Shown here: positions 15,857-23,341 of the stretch, one piece after another | Position numbering within the stretch: the first letter of the stretch is position 1 | Layout of the letters: each line of letters begins with the position of its first letter | Assembly (NCBI GenBank): GCA_002354055.1 | Contig: DEKW01000012.1 | Span: 295,163 to 342,044, forward strand | Direction: 5' to 3' | Length of the DNA: 46,882 nucleotides | From: Bacteroidales bacterium UBA2712 | GTDB taxonomy: Bacteria; Bacteroidota; Bacteroidia; Bacteroidales; Paludibacteraceae | Position numbers and translations under genes: made by a program | Notes under the pieces: model-generated | What the model saw: the letters and a program-made list of their open reading frames with translations, nothing else | Told to the model about the DNA's origin: nothing | Database searches by the model: none

Positions 15857-18800
15857 ATGATATCCAATAGAACCATAGAATTAGTCCGAATGCAGGTGAA
15901 CATCAAAGACGTGGTCTCTGATTATGCCACCTTGCATCCGTCCGGCAGCAGCTTCAAGTGTTGCTGCCCGCTACACCATGAGAAAACGCCCTCTCTCCAT
16001 ATCAATCCCGCGCGGAACACGTGGCATTGTTTCGGATGCGGCGAAGGTGGTGATGCCATCGCTTTCATTCAGAAGAAGGAGAACATGGATTTTCCGGAAG
16101 CAGTGCGCCATCTGGCGAGTAAGCACCATATCTCCATCGAGGAAGATACGCACGAGCGTACGTCTGAAGAGCAGGAGCAGGACAAACAGCGCGAAGCGAT
16201 GTTCACGGCTTACGCCCTTATTCAGAAGTACTATGTCGCGAACATCCACAATCAAGACGATCAAGCTCGTGCTGCTTATACGTATGCGCTCAACCGCTGG
16301 GGCAAGGATTTTGTAGAAGAGTTCGGCATCGGCTTCGCGTATGATGCATGGGATGGGCTCATCAACTATGCGAAGCAGCAACTGCTCTCCAACGAGGTGC
16401 TCACCCAACTTGGTCTCATTGTGCACTCCGAGAAGTCGAAAAAGGATTACGACTTCTTCCGGGCTCGTATCATGATCCCTATCCGCGACCGCTACAACCG
16501 CATCATCGGTTACACGGCACGTACGATGGCAGATGATGACAAAACGCCTAAGTACCTCAATTCTTCCAATAGTCTCATCTATCAGAAGAGCCAGTCCGTT
16601 TTCGGTATCGACATAGCCGCTCGTGCCGCCGTCAAAGATGGCGTGTATGTGCTGGTCGAAGGAGCACCGGACGTACTGCGTCTGCAGTCCATCAGCATCC
16701 TCAATGCGGTCGCTTCGTTGGGTTCTGATTGGACGGATGAACAGTTCAAAGTCCTGCAAAGGAATGCTACCAAACTGATCTTCATGCCCGATGCGGACTG
16801 CCCGAAAGTGGGTACTCCGTACGGAACTGGCATTCAAAAGGTCATGAAATCTGCTGTTCAAGCTTGGAACCTCGGTTTTGACGTGAGTGTCAAGGAGATT
16901 CCGTTAGGTCAAGAAGGTCGTAAGCAGGATCCGGATTCGTTCTGCAAATCGCGCCTGCTCTACGACGATCTTGAGACGCAGGATTTCCCGGTTTGGTATG
17001 CACAGAAACTGATTCAGACACAAGGTCTCTCGCCCACGGAGATTGTGGACAAAGTGGCGTTCCTCTTAGGCCGTCTGGAGCGTGAGTATGAGGTGGATCG
17101 GTACATCAATCTCCTCCACGATGTCATCCAAGGTAAGTCCATGTGGCGCAAGGCGATTCATGCGGCACAACAGAACCGTCGCGAGGAGTCACTTCGCTGC
17201 AACGATCAGAACTCGCATTACCTCGACCTCTTCGAGAAATACGGTTTCCAGACGAAAGGTAACTCGTATATCTCCATCGGTGCAAATGGCAAGATTTTCC
17301 AATGGTCGAACTTCCTCCTTCGTCCGCTGTTCCATATATCAGATGGAGGTTCCAATGCGCTCCGTCTCTTTGAGATTGAGAACGAAGATCATGATAAGCG
17401 TATCATTGAGTTCAAAGCCGAAGACCTCGTCAGTCTCAGCCGTTTCAAACAGAAGATAGAGAGTATCGGCAACTATATCTGGTTGGCAAAAGAGGAACAG
17501 CTGACTCGCCTCAAACAATTCCTCTACAAAGCCACCGAAACGGCTGAACCAATCACGCAACTCGGCTGGCAAGACAAAGGTTTCTTTGCCTTTGGCAACG
17601 GTATATTCGATGGTCGCAAATGGCATAAAGTGGACGACTTTGGAATCGTGCGCTTGGGTGACCAAGGCAACTTCTATCTGCCCGCATTCTCGTCCATCTA
17701 TGAGAAACAAAAATCGCTATACCAGTTCGAACGGAGCTTCGTCCACTACGGATTAGGGAAGGTCACGCTACGCACATACGCAGAGCAACTGATAGACGTT
17801 TTCGGCGACAACGCCAAAATCGGTCTATCATTCCTGCTGGCTACCTTGTTTCGCGATGTCGTCACGGCGCAAACAAAGTCGTTCCCCCTCCTCAATCTGT
17901 TTGGTCCGAAAGGCTCCGGTAAGTCCGAACTCGGTCACTCGCTCATGTCGTTCTTCATCATCGAGAACACGCCGCCGAACATCCAGAACTCCACGCTCCC
18001 GGCACTTGCTGATGCCGTTGCCCAGTGCGCCAACGCACTCGTTCATATAGATGAGTTCAAGAACACCATCGATATCGACAAACGTGAGTTTCTCAAAGGT
18101 CTATGGGATGGCACAGGTCGTAACCGCATGAACATGGATAAGGACAAGAAACGCGAGGTGACGCGCGTTAACTCCGGCATCATCCTCTCCGGCCAGGAGA
18201 TGGCTACTGCCGACATTGCCCTTTTCTCACGATTCATCTTCTTGCGTTACGACAAATCCGAGTTCACGCCCGAGTCCAAGATGAAGTTCCAGCGTCTCAA
18301 AGAGCTCCGGAAGATGGGTTGCACGCATCTCACAATGGACATCCTTCGCCATCGTGCGTTGTTCGAAGCCGAGTACGCACATTCCTACAAACAGGTACAA
18401 GAGGACTTGCGCAAGGCGCTTGAGAACAGAGGCGTCGAGGATCGTATCGCCAATAACTGGGCTTCTGTCTTGGCGGCATTCCATTGCCTGCAGAACCGTT
18501 TGGATCTGCCGTTCACCTATACTGATTTGCTTTCGATAGCTGTCGATGGCATCATGGAGCAGAACAAAGAAACCAAGCGCAACAACGAAGTAGCTACGCT
18601 TTGGGATATCATCAGTTTTCTGCGTACCGAAGGCCATCTGTGCATGCAGGCAGACTATCGTATAGAAACCGTCTCGCACCTCAAGGTGGACAGCAGTTCC
18701 TCGCAAATAGAGTTCGCAGAGCCCAAGAAAATCCTGTACTTGCGCTACAAACGTGTCTTTGAACTCTATCAACTGCATAGCAAGAAGATCGGCGAATCGC

Positions 18801-19045
18801 TGCTGGCTAAGTCTTCACTGCCGTTCTATATGGAGCACTCGCCTGCGTACCTCGGTAAGAAACGCTCTTTTCGTTTCAAGAACGTCATTCAGGGCTACAC
18901 ACAATCCAGTGTCCCGGACGGGCAGTCCGGTCTCACCACGGAGTCGGTGCTCGATCAAGCTTATTGCTTCGATTACGACATGATCGTCGAGCAATACGGG
19001 GTTAACCTCGATGTGGTCTATGGTCTCACCAACGAGGATGAATAA
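15857..19045 (+). CDS. DnaG-like primase fused to a P-loop helicase (mobile-element type)
   Basis: This 1062-residue protein has an N-terminal CHC2 zinc finger (CCPLHHEKTPS ... WHCFGCGEGG, about 36-65). The TOPRIM catalytic core follows: VEGAPDVL (about 267-274, where DnaG usually has EGYMD) and FMPDADC (about 309-315). The C-terminal half is an ATPase with Walker A GPKGSGKS (about 682-689), an acidic IDEF (about 731) and GIILSGQEMATADIALFSRF (arginine-finger region) beyond. Such primase-helicase fusions start replication of plasmids, integrative elements and phage satellites. A TTCAACA repeat array directly follows the gene, as expected of a linked origin. No integrase, relaxase or capsid gene is present in the window, so the element type remains open. 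Confidence 0.88.
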   Translation: MISNRTIELVRMQVNIKDVVSDYATLHPSGSSFKCCCPLHHEKTPSLHINPARNTWHCFGCGEGGDAIAFIQKKENMDFPEAVRHLASKHHISIEEDTHERTSEEQEQDKQREAMFTAYALIQKYYVANIHNQDDQARAAYTYALNRWGKDFVEEFGIGFAYDAWDGLINYAKQQLLSNEVLTQLGLIVHSEKSKKDYDFFRARIMIPIRDRYNRIIGYTARTMADDDKTPKYLNSSNSLIYQKSQSVFGIDIAARAAVKDGVYVLVEGAPDVLRLQSISILNAVASLGSDWTDEQFKVLQRNATKLIFMPDADCPKVGTPYGTGIQKVMKSAVQAWNLGFDVSVKEIPLGQEGRKQDPDSFCKSRLLYDDLETQDFPVWYAQKLIQTQGLSPTEIVDKVAFLLGRLEREYEVDRYINLLHDVIQGKSMWRKAIHAAQQNRREESLRCNDQNSHYLDLFEKYGFQTKGNSYISIGANGKIFQWSNFLLRPLFHISDGGSNALRLFEIENEDHDKRIIEFKAEDLVSLSRFKQKIESIGNYIWLAKEEQLTRLKQFLYKATETAEPITQLGWQDKGFFAFGNGIFDGRKWHKVDDFGIVRLGDQGNFYLPAFSSIYEKQKSLYQFERSFVHYGLGKVTLRTYAEQLIDVFGDNAKIGLSFLLATLFRDVVTAQTKSFPLLNLFGPKGSGKSELGHSLMSFFIIENTPPNIQNSTLPALADAVAQCANALVHIDEFKNTIDIDKREFLKGLWDGTGRNRMNMDKDKKREVTRVNSGIILSGQEMATADIALFSRFIFLRYDKSEFTPESKMKFQRLKELRKMGCTHLTMDILRHRALFEAEYAHSYKQVQEDLRKALENRGVEDRIANNWASVLAAFHCLQNRLDLPFTYTDLLSIAVDGIMEQNKETKRNNEVATLWDIISFLRTEGHLCMQADYRIETVSHLKVDSSSSQIEFAEPKKILYLRYKRVFELYQLHSKKIGESLLAKSSLPFYMEHSPAYLGKKRSFRFKNVIQGYTQSSVPDGQSGLTTESVLDQAYCFDYDMIVEQYGVNLDVVYGLTNEDE

Positions 19046-19064
19046 CATCCGCTTCTCCACTGCG

Positions 19065-19094
19065 ATGCCGCTCACTCAAAGGGCGGCATTTTTC
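19065..19094 (+). terminator. Terminator after the primase-helicase gene
   Basis: ATGCCGC and GCGGCAT form a 7-bp stem around an 11-base loop, followed by TTTTT. Confidence 0.8.
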
Positions 19095-19132
19095 ATGCCT
19101 ATGCGAAATGGTTCACTTGTTGCGAAATGCCG

Positions 19133-19343
19133 TTCAACGCTTTCAACAACTACAACACGTTTATTTTGCGCACTTTATCATGCCCACACCCTTCAACACC
19201 CGTTCAACATTTTTCAACACCCTGCAACAGCCCGTAAGAACCATTTTCAACATTCTACAACATTTATAGTATCTATTCAACAAATAGTATAATAGATAAA
19301 TACCTATAAATGAATAACTTATCTTTCTGTTGAAACTGTTGAA
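19133..19343. repeat. Iteron-like TTCAACA array, candidate replication origin
   Basis: Six exact TTCAACA units (from 19142, 19192, 19203, 19213, 19246, 19276), two exact inverted units TGTTGAA (19328, 19337) and four one-mismatch units (19133, 19151, 19223, 19256) fall within 211 bases. Neighbouring units are 9-11 bases apart, so they face the same side of the helix. A very AT-rich tract (19262-19325) follows. Iterons plus AT-rich DNA beside a primase-helicase gene are typical of replication origins. Confidence 0.65.
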
Positions 19344-19949
19344 TCAGTTGCGTCGAAATAGATGTCATCTGTGTTGCGTTGATTTTTTTCAGTTCTTTCT
19401 TTTCTACTGTTTTCCACAATATCGAGGCTCTTTCCACATTTATACTTGCTGCTTTCCCTTGTAAATTCTGGTTGTGGCAGTTGTGGAAGATGTTTCTTGT
19501 TCGAACTGTATGGCTTATTCCGGCGAACGGGAGAGTATCGAACTCCCAAGCCTTTGTTCCCCTCGCAGGTTTAATGGTCTTGTGCTGCTTGTAATAGGAG
19601 GAAGATCCAATGCTTACTGTGCCTTTCTCACGGGCTTGCAGTACTCGGTGCTACCGCTCCATGGTTGCGCTGCATCGTTCACTTGTGCCGGTCATTTCTT
19701 GGCCTTCAAGTCCTGCCCCTTGAATTACATATTGCCTTGGAGATTTATGTCGTTCCTTTTAGCAATGCAAAGGTAGTTGGTTCTTTCCGTATTGCAAGGC
19801 TAAACATGTTCCGGCGCAAAGTGGTTGCTTAAAATTTCTCCAGCCTCAAGAGGTAGTAAATTTTGCGGAAGTCTTGCTGTTCACGGAATGTCGAACGTCA
19901 CTGGCGTCAACTCTGAAAGCATTGTAAAAGAAACAAATCTCAAAACAAT
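19344..19949. other. Gene-free stretch with a tRNA T-arm-like sequence
   Basis: No ORF with family support. On the minus strand a T-arm-like segment (GGGAG, TTCGATA, CTCTC) followed by CCGTTCG lies at about 19522-19547. A promoter-like pair (TTGCAATAC and TACCTTTGC) lies upstream of it at 19767-19797. A TGAACGA about 150 bases before the T arm could pair with most of the acceptor-like strand, but the distance is far too long for a normal tRNA. There is no clear terminator. It may be a degenerate tRNA-derived sequence. Confidence 0.35.
19767..19797 (-). promoter_or_regulatory. Promoter-like pair on the minus strand
   Basis: TTGCAATAC, then TACCTTTGC with nearly the usual spacing. It would read toward the T-arm-like sequence and then into the iteron array from the far side. 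The downstream transcript has no recognised product. Confidence 0.4.
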
Positions 19950-20336
19950 ATGTCTAACAATTCAAAAAACAGTACAGTTATGAAAGCATCTAAGAAAAAC
20001 AACCAGGCAGTTGAAGTGAACAACAATGCAGTGGCACAACCCTTAACAGAGCGTCAGTCGCTTCGAGCACTCTGCAAGCAACTCCGCGAGAAGTACGGCA
20101 CAGAAGAGCGCATTAACAATCTCCTCTGCATCTATTACAAAGAGCTGCACAATCTCCCCATCTTGAAAACCCGCGAGCAATGGGAACGTGAAGGCTTCAG
20201 AGTATTCGATAACAATCTCACTCGTTTCCCCGCTTGGGGCAAGCCGGTTAGCCGTCAGAACAAAGAAACAGGTGAACAGTACACCTTCTTCCCCATCACA
20301 CACTTTTACGTTCCGCAAGCAGTTTGTCAAGCATAA
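19950..20336 (+). CDS. Hypothetical accessory protein, 128 residues
   Basis: I do not recognise the family. The N-terminus is low-complexity (Asn, Ser, Lys; about 1-28). A charged helix follows (RQSLRALCKQLREKYGTEERINNLL), then a C-terminal part with Trp/Phe/Pro residues (TREQWEREGFRVFDNNLTRFPAWGK cut here) and ITHFYVPQAVC. Proteins of this size with REQW-type segments are common in mobile elements. ATG codons at 19950 and 19980 are both usable. A hairpin separates it from the next small gene on the same strand. Confidence 0.6.
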   Translation: MSNNSKNSTVMKASKKNNQAVEVNNNAVAQPLTERQSLRALCKQLREKYGTEERINNLLCIYYKELHNLPILKTREQWEREGFRVFDNNLTRFPAWGKPVSRQNKETGEQYTFFPITHFYVPQAVCQA

Positions 20337-20342
20337 ATGTAG

Positions 20343-20371
20343 AAAGCCACTCGCCTCAAATGGCGGGTGGC
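20343..20371 (+). other. Stable hairpin between two small genes
   Basis: AGCCACTCGCC and GGCGGGTGGCT form an 11-bp stem (one G-T pair) with a 6-base loop. No T-run follows, so it is more likely an RNA stability or processing element, or a weak terminator, within a two-gene transcript. Confidence 0.55.
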
Positions 20372-20396
20372 TATCACCTCTAAAAAGAATGGCTTT

Positions 20397-20678
20397 ATGA
20401 AAAATCAAGTTACACAACTCAGTTTTGATTTCGAGTGCGTTCAAGAGCAAGTTTCTCTTACGCAGAAAGAAGTTAAGTACGAAACAAAAACGGTCCGCTA
20501 TTCCATTTCCAAAGCAGAGTTCGAAACTCAAATGGAACTTGAAAAGGATTTGATGTACGGCCGTGGCGCATGGCTCTACACTCAATTGGAGCGCGAGATG
20601 GCGCATGAGCGCAAGAATGAGAGAGCATTGGCTGAGTTCGAAGCTATGAGAGCTGAAGCCTATAAGTATAACTTTTAA
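20397..20678 (+). CDS. Hypothetical accessory protein, 93 residues
   Basis: I do not recognise the family. The ATG at 20397 gives MKNQVTQLSFDFECVQEQVS. The later part is a long charged helix (about 40-85) rich in Glu, Lys and Arg (EFETQMELEKDLMYGRG, then LEREMAHERKNERALAEFEAM). It shares strand and spacing with the 128-residue gene and ends in its own terminator. A GTG 30 bases upstream is a less likely start because it lies within the preceding hairpin. Confidence 0.6.
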   Translation: MKNQVTQLSFDFECVQEQVSLTQKEVKYETKTVRYSISKAEFETQMELEKDLMYGRGAWLYTQLEREMAHERKNERALAEFEAMRAEAYKYNF

Positions 20679-20695
20679 TCTAAAAAATGGAATTG

Positions 20696-20717
20696 GGAGG
20701 GGCAACCCTCCTTTTTT
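20696..20717 (+). terminator. Terminator after the 93-residue gene
   Basis: GGAGGG and CCCTCC with a 4-base loop, followed by TTTTTT. Confidence 0.88.
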
Positions 20718-20869
20718 CATGACGGGACACAAGTTCTTCCGGATGACGGGCATCCAGTTCTTTTGCGTGACTGCTATCGTAGTATTTTGTCCGACTGTTT
20801 TCATTTGGGCGTTCCCGGCATAGTTCTGCAGATCCACTCATCTCCAGAGCTAATCCGGTCGGGCTTTGC
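20717..20869. repeat. Repeat region ahead of core copy A
   Basis: Short tandem-like units (GATGACGGG ... AGTTCTT, about 20719-20766) are followed by a segment that resembles the DNA before core copy B (GGGCxTTCCC, CAGAGCT, CGGTCGGGCTTTGCA). No gene is supported here. Confidence 0.55.
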
Positions 20870-20928
20870 AGGGGTTCACAAGTTCCGCATTAGTAACTAA
20901 TACCGTAGCCCTTCCAATCCCTAACGCG
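20870..20928 (+). repeat. 59-base dispersed core repeat, copy A
   Basis: Same length and near-identical sequence as copies B and C: AGGGGTTCACAAG at the left end, CCTTCCAATCCC then TAACGCG at the right end, and a small central hairpin (ATTAG-TAA-CTAAT). The hairpin arms differ from those of B and C but remain complementary. It lies 62 bases before the promoter of the GNAT gene. Confidence 0.85.
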
Positions 20929-20989
20929 ACGGAAAAATCAAGATTTTTCTGTTAATTTTTGTTAAATCGATAAACCTACGCGCAATAAA

Positions 20990-21022
20990 TTTGCTCATGT
21001 AAATTTTTTTTTGTAATTTTGC
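20990..21022 (+). promoter_or_regulatory. Promoter of the GNAT gene
   Basis: TTTGCTCATG followed by TAATTTTGC. The transcript would start about 5-7 bases downstream of the -7 box, leaving a leader of only a few bases before the ATG at 21033. Confidence 0.75.
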
Positions 21023-21032
21023 ATCAAAAATA

Positions 21033-21509
21033 ATGACGCAGATGCCATTTAGTCAACACTATACGATTCTCTTTTTGCGCGAGCACCCCGAATGGGCGGA
21101 GCGTGCAGCGGCTTTCTTTGCGCCGCATTGGAATGACCCCATTGATGAGTTTAGAGCCGACATAGCCCATTGCACGGCATTCCCGAACGACCTGCCGCAG
21201 TACTATATTGTCGTACAGGAAGACCGTATCATCGGCGGAATAGGTGTGTGCGTTAACGACGATCACGATCGCCCGGATCTGACGCCGAACATCTGCGATT
21301 TGTGGATTGAACCCGAGTTCAGAGGAAAAGGCATAGCGGGGCAACTCCTTTCTACGGCAGAAAAGGACATGTTGAATCGTGGCATCCACACACTTTACCT
21401 CGTTACCGAGCACACCTCTTTTTACGAGCGTTACGGCTGGTCTTTCGTTGCAAATGTCAGTTGGAAATACGCCGACCGCACACATTCCCGCATGTATAAG
21501 AAGGAATGA
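21033..21509 (+). CDS. GNAT family N-acetyltransferase
   Basis: This 158-residue protein has the acetyl-CoA binding motif A in EFRGKGIAGQLL (about 92-103), preceded by ICDLWIEP. The tail YLVTEHTSFYERYGWSF is typical of GNAT enzymes acting on small molecules or protein amino groups. The length is normal. It has its own promoter, so it is probably a single-gene unit. The acceptor is unknown. Confidence 0.88.
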   Translation: MTQMPFSQHYTILFLREHPEWAERAAAFFAPHWNDPIDEFRADIAHCTAFPNDLPQYYIVVQEDRIIGGIGVCVNDDHDRPDLTPNICDLWIEPEFRGKGIAGQLLSTAEKDMLNRGIHTLYLVTEHTSFYERYGWSFVANVSWKYADRTHSRMYKKE

Positions 21510-21626
21510 TTACTTTTTGATGGTGTTGGGGTTTTGGTTATATGCCTTGGCAACACATTTCCATTCCCCGTCAATCTTCAAAAGGAGCAGAACATCGGTA
21601 AAGTCAATCGAACCGCCCGAGACCGC
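21510..21626 (-). pseudogene. 3' remnant of an NTF2/lumazine-binding-like gene
   Basis: The minus-strand frame ends in SGGSIDFTDVLLLLKIDGEW then KCVAKAYNQ, the C-terminal strands typical of small NTF2-like (SnoaL/putative lumazine-binding) proteins. Upstream of about 21626 the frame continues into repeat-like DNA with no similarity to the family. The first two thirds of the gene are therefore missing, apparently replaced by repeat B material. It abuts the GNAT stop codon. Confidence 0.55.
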
Positions 21627-21758
21627 TGGCTTGTGAACGTCGGCGGTTTGTTTTCGGACTTTTATCTTCCTCATCTTTTTTACGACTGTCTTTATTGGGG
21701 CATTCCCTCCATAGCCCTGCAAATCATTCTCTCCAGAGCTGCGTCGGTCGGGCTTTGC

Positions 21759-21817
21759 AGGGGTTCACAAGTTCCGCATTGTGGTACAATACCATAGCCC
21801 TTCCAATCCCTAACGCG
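21759..21817 (+). repeat. 59-base dispersed core repeat, copy B
   Basis: Same ends and length as copies A and C, with the central hairpin ATTGT-GGT-ACAAT. The preceding 60 bases also resemble the region before copy A. A promoter follows 50 bases downstream. Confidence 0.85.
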
Positions 21818-21866
21818 GGATTTTTGTTTCAAAATGCAGAAATTTGGGCGAATCGGAAAGAAAAAC

Positions 21867-21896
21867 TTGCATATTCAAAAAAAAGTGTAATTTTGC
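21867..21896 (+). promoter_or_regulatory. Orphan promoter after core repeat B
   Basis: TTGCATATT and TAATTTTGC, almost identical over 30 bases to the promoter after repeat C. It points into the 3' end of the AraC gene. Only a 33-codon ORF (21908-22009) and a terminator hairpin follow. Confidence 0.7.
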
Positions 21897-21917
21897 AGAG
21901 ATTTTTGATGTATCGCA

Positions 21918-21952
21918 AGAGGCGGGGCGCGATATTCGTGCCCGTCTCTTTT
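21918..21952 (+). terminator. Terminator hairpin near the end of the AraC gene
   Basis: A GC-rich stem (AGAGGCGGG with CCCGTCTCT, extended) followed by TTTT on the plus strand. It lies just past the AraC stop codon and would end the short transcript from the orphan promoter. Confidence 0.65.
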
Positions 21953-21960
21953 GCGGTCTT

Positions 21961-22848
21961 TTATGCCTCTTTGTCGGATTGGAGGGAGTCTTTGTATGCC
22001 AGCGGGTAGATGCCTGTGGCGCGCAGGAAGTAACGGCAGAAATTCGCGGTCGTCGGGAATCCAAGCTGAATGGATACCTCTTTGATGGACTGTTCCGGAT
22101 GCTCGCTTATCATACGTTTTGCCTGATTGCTGATATAGTTCTGGATCCACTCCAATGGAGAAGTGCCGTCATTATATGCACGGAAAATCTTTGAGAAATA
22201 TCGCGGATCGTAACCTAATAACTTGGCGTAATAGTTTACATTTCGCTCCTCTTTATAGTGCTCTACAACGAGATTACAGAATGTGAGATAGATATGTCCC
22301 ATGCGGTCTTTGTTCCACTCTGTATCTTGCTCATGACGAATAGACATGTACAACTCATATGCTACTGACAGCTGCTGCTCCAGCAAACGATGCTTGTTGG
22401 GAAGATCTTCCACGCTTCGGCTCGCTATATAATTGATCGCACCAAGAAGTAGTAAAAGATTTTCCGCTTGCTCGTCTGTCAAATGACATATCGGACTTTG
22501 GGAAAGTAACTCCATGTCACTGGGGTTGAATTTCAACTCCGAATCCTTGAATTTACTGGGATCAAAGAACAACCATGCATGCGTGTAATCCTCGCTGTGC
22601 TCAAGAGGACGGATAATATGACCCGGAAGTAAAACAGTTAAGTCATTCTTTCGAGCACGGATTTCCTTCATGTCATACAAAAAATGAGAACTGCCGCATA
22701 AATTCAACGACAATATGATATAGGGATACACGAGGTCTATATTAGGAAAAGCACCTTTGCCCACCTTTTCATTCATGCAAAGAATAATACCATTTGATTC
22801 TATGCCTTCTTGGTCTTTCTTACTCGATAACTGTGTATAATTTTCCAT
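21961..22848 (-). CDS. AraC family transcriptional regulator
   Basis: The 295-residue protein has an N-terminal cupin-like ligand-sensing region (KNDLTVLLPGHIIRP around residue 65) and a C-terminal pair of helix-turn-helix motifs (about 190-290: NVNYYAKLLGYDPRYFSKIF, then IKEVSIQLGFPTTANFCRYF and the conserved RATGIYPLAYKDS end). The ATG at 22848 is chosen since the promoter's -7 box lies at 22868-22876; an upstream ATG at 22899 would be outside the transcript. It is divergent from the small gene at 23023, and the two promoters are 60 bases apart. It may therefore control the surface-protein operon as well as itself (inference). Confidence 0.9.
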   Translation of the reverse strand: MENYTQLSSKKDQEGIESNGIILCMNEKVGKGAFPNIDLVYPYIILSLNLCGSSHFLYDMKEIRARKNDLTVLLPGHIIRPLEHSEDYTHAWLFFDPSKFKDSELKFNPSDMELLSQSPICHLTDEQAENLLLLLGAINYIASRSVEDLPNKHRLLEQQLSVAYELYMSIRHEQDTEWNKDRMGHIYLTFCNLVVEHYKEERNVNYYAKLLGYDPRYFSKIFRAYNDGTSPLEWIQNYISNQAKRMISEHPEQSIKEVSIQLGFPTTANFCRYFLRATGIYPLAYKDSLQSDKEA

Positions 22849-22867
22849 AACTTTTCTGAAATTTTGT

Positions 22868-22900
22868 GCAAAGATACTGCTTTTTTCTGATATATGCAAA
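22868..22900 (-). promoter_or_regulatory. Promoter of the AraC gene
   Basis: Minus-strand TTTGCATATA, A-tract, GCAG, then TATCTTTGC. Nearly identical to the dxs promoter. Confidence 0.82.
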
Positions 22901-22960
22901 TTTTTTCACACTTTTTGGTAGCAAAAAGGCGAAAACTGATAACATTTTTTGCTTTTAAAA

Positions 22961-22993
22961 TTTGCGTATGTGCTAAAAAAGCAGTAATTTTGC
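22961..22993 (+). promoter_or_regulatory. Promoter of surface-protein operon 1
   Basis: TTTGCGTATG, A-tract, GCAG, then TAATTTTGC. The next promoter-like pair on this strand lies beyond the end of the operon, so this one probably serves everything from 23023 to 34801. Confidence 0.78.
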
Positions 22994-23022
22994 AGCCGAT
23001 TTTGAATATGGAGTAAAAAATT

Positions 23023-23268
23023 ATGGTATTAGCAGTACGATTTAGGTATCATGAGGCGAAAACGCCGACGTTTGATATTGTTCACCTCAATACGGAGCAA
23101 TGGAGAGAGTTCTTTTGGTTGGAGCGCAGTTTTATGCGGATGGACTGGATGATTCATTTTTTGCACCGCGACTATATGCGTCACGAAATTAAGGAACTTT
23201 GGTGGATTCCGCTCGATGACCAGGAGGACTTACAAATCGCTCCCAATGCCACGATTTGTAAGAACTAA
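23023..23268 (+). CDS. Small hypothetical protein, 81 residues
   Basis: No recognised family. It has no signal peptide or membrane segment and is rich in Trp, His, Arg and acidic residues (WREFFWLERSFMRMDWMIHF, then LWWIPLDDQED). It is the first gene behind the operon promoter. The 73-base gap to giant protein 1 is an A-rich leader without a second promoter, so the two are likely co-transcribed. It may be cytosolic and regulatory, but nothing in the sequence proves that. Confidence 0.6.
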   Translation: MVLAVRFRYHEAKTPTFDIVHLNTEQWREFFWLERSFMRMDWMIHFLHRDYMRHEIKELWWIPLDDQEDLQIAPNATICKN

Positions 23269-23341
23269 GAAACAAGACAAATAAATCAAACAACAAATCA
23301 CATTATTAACAATTAAAATCATTTAAAAACACAACCAAAAT

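Noticed and set aside
20043..20837. 264-codon minus-strand ORF
   Set aside because: It is antisense to both small accessory genes and starts in repeat DNA; the plus-strand genes have better starts and a terminator.
21695..22009. 104-codon plus-strand ORF across repeat B
   Set aside because: It runs through the repeat, a promoter and a terminator hairpin, and then antisense to AraC; no family features.
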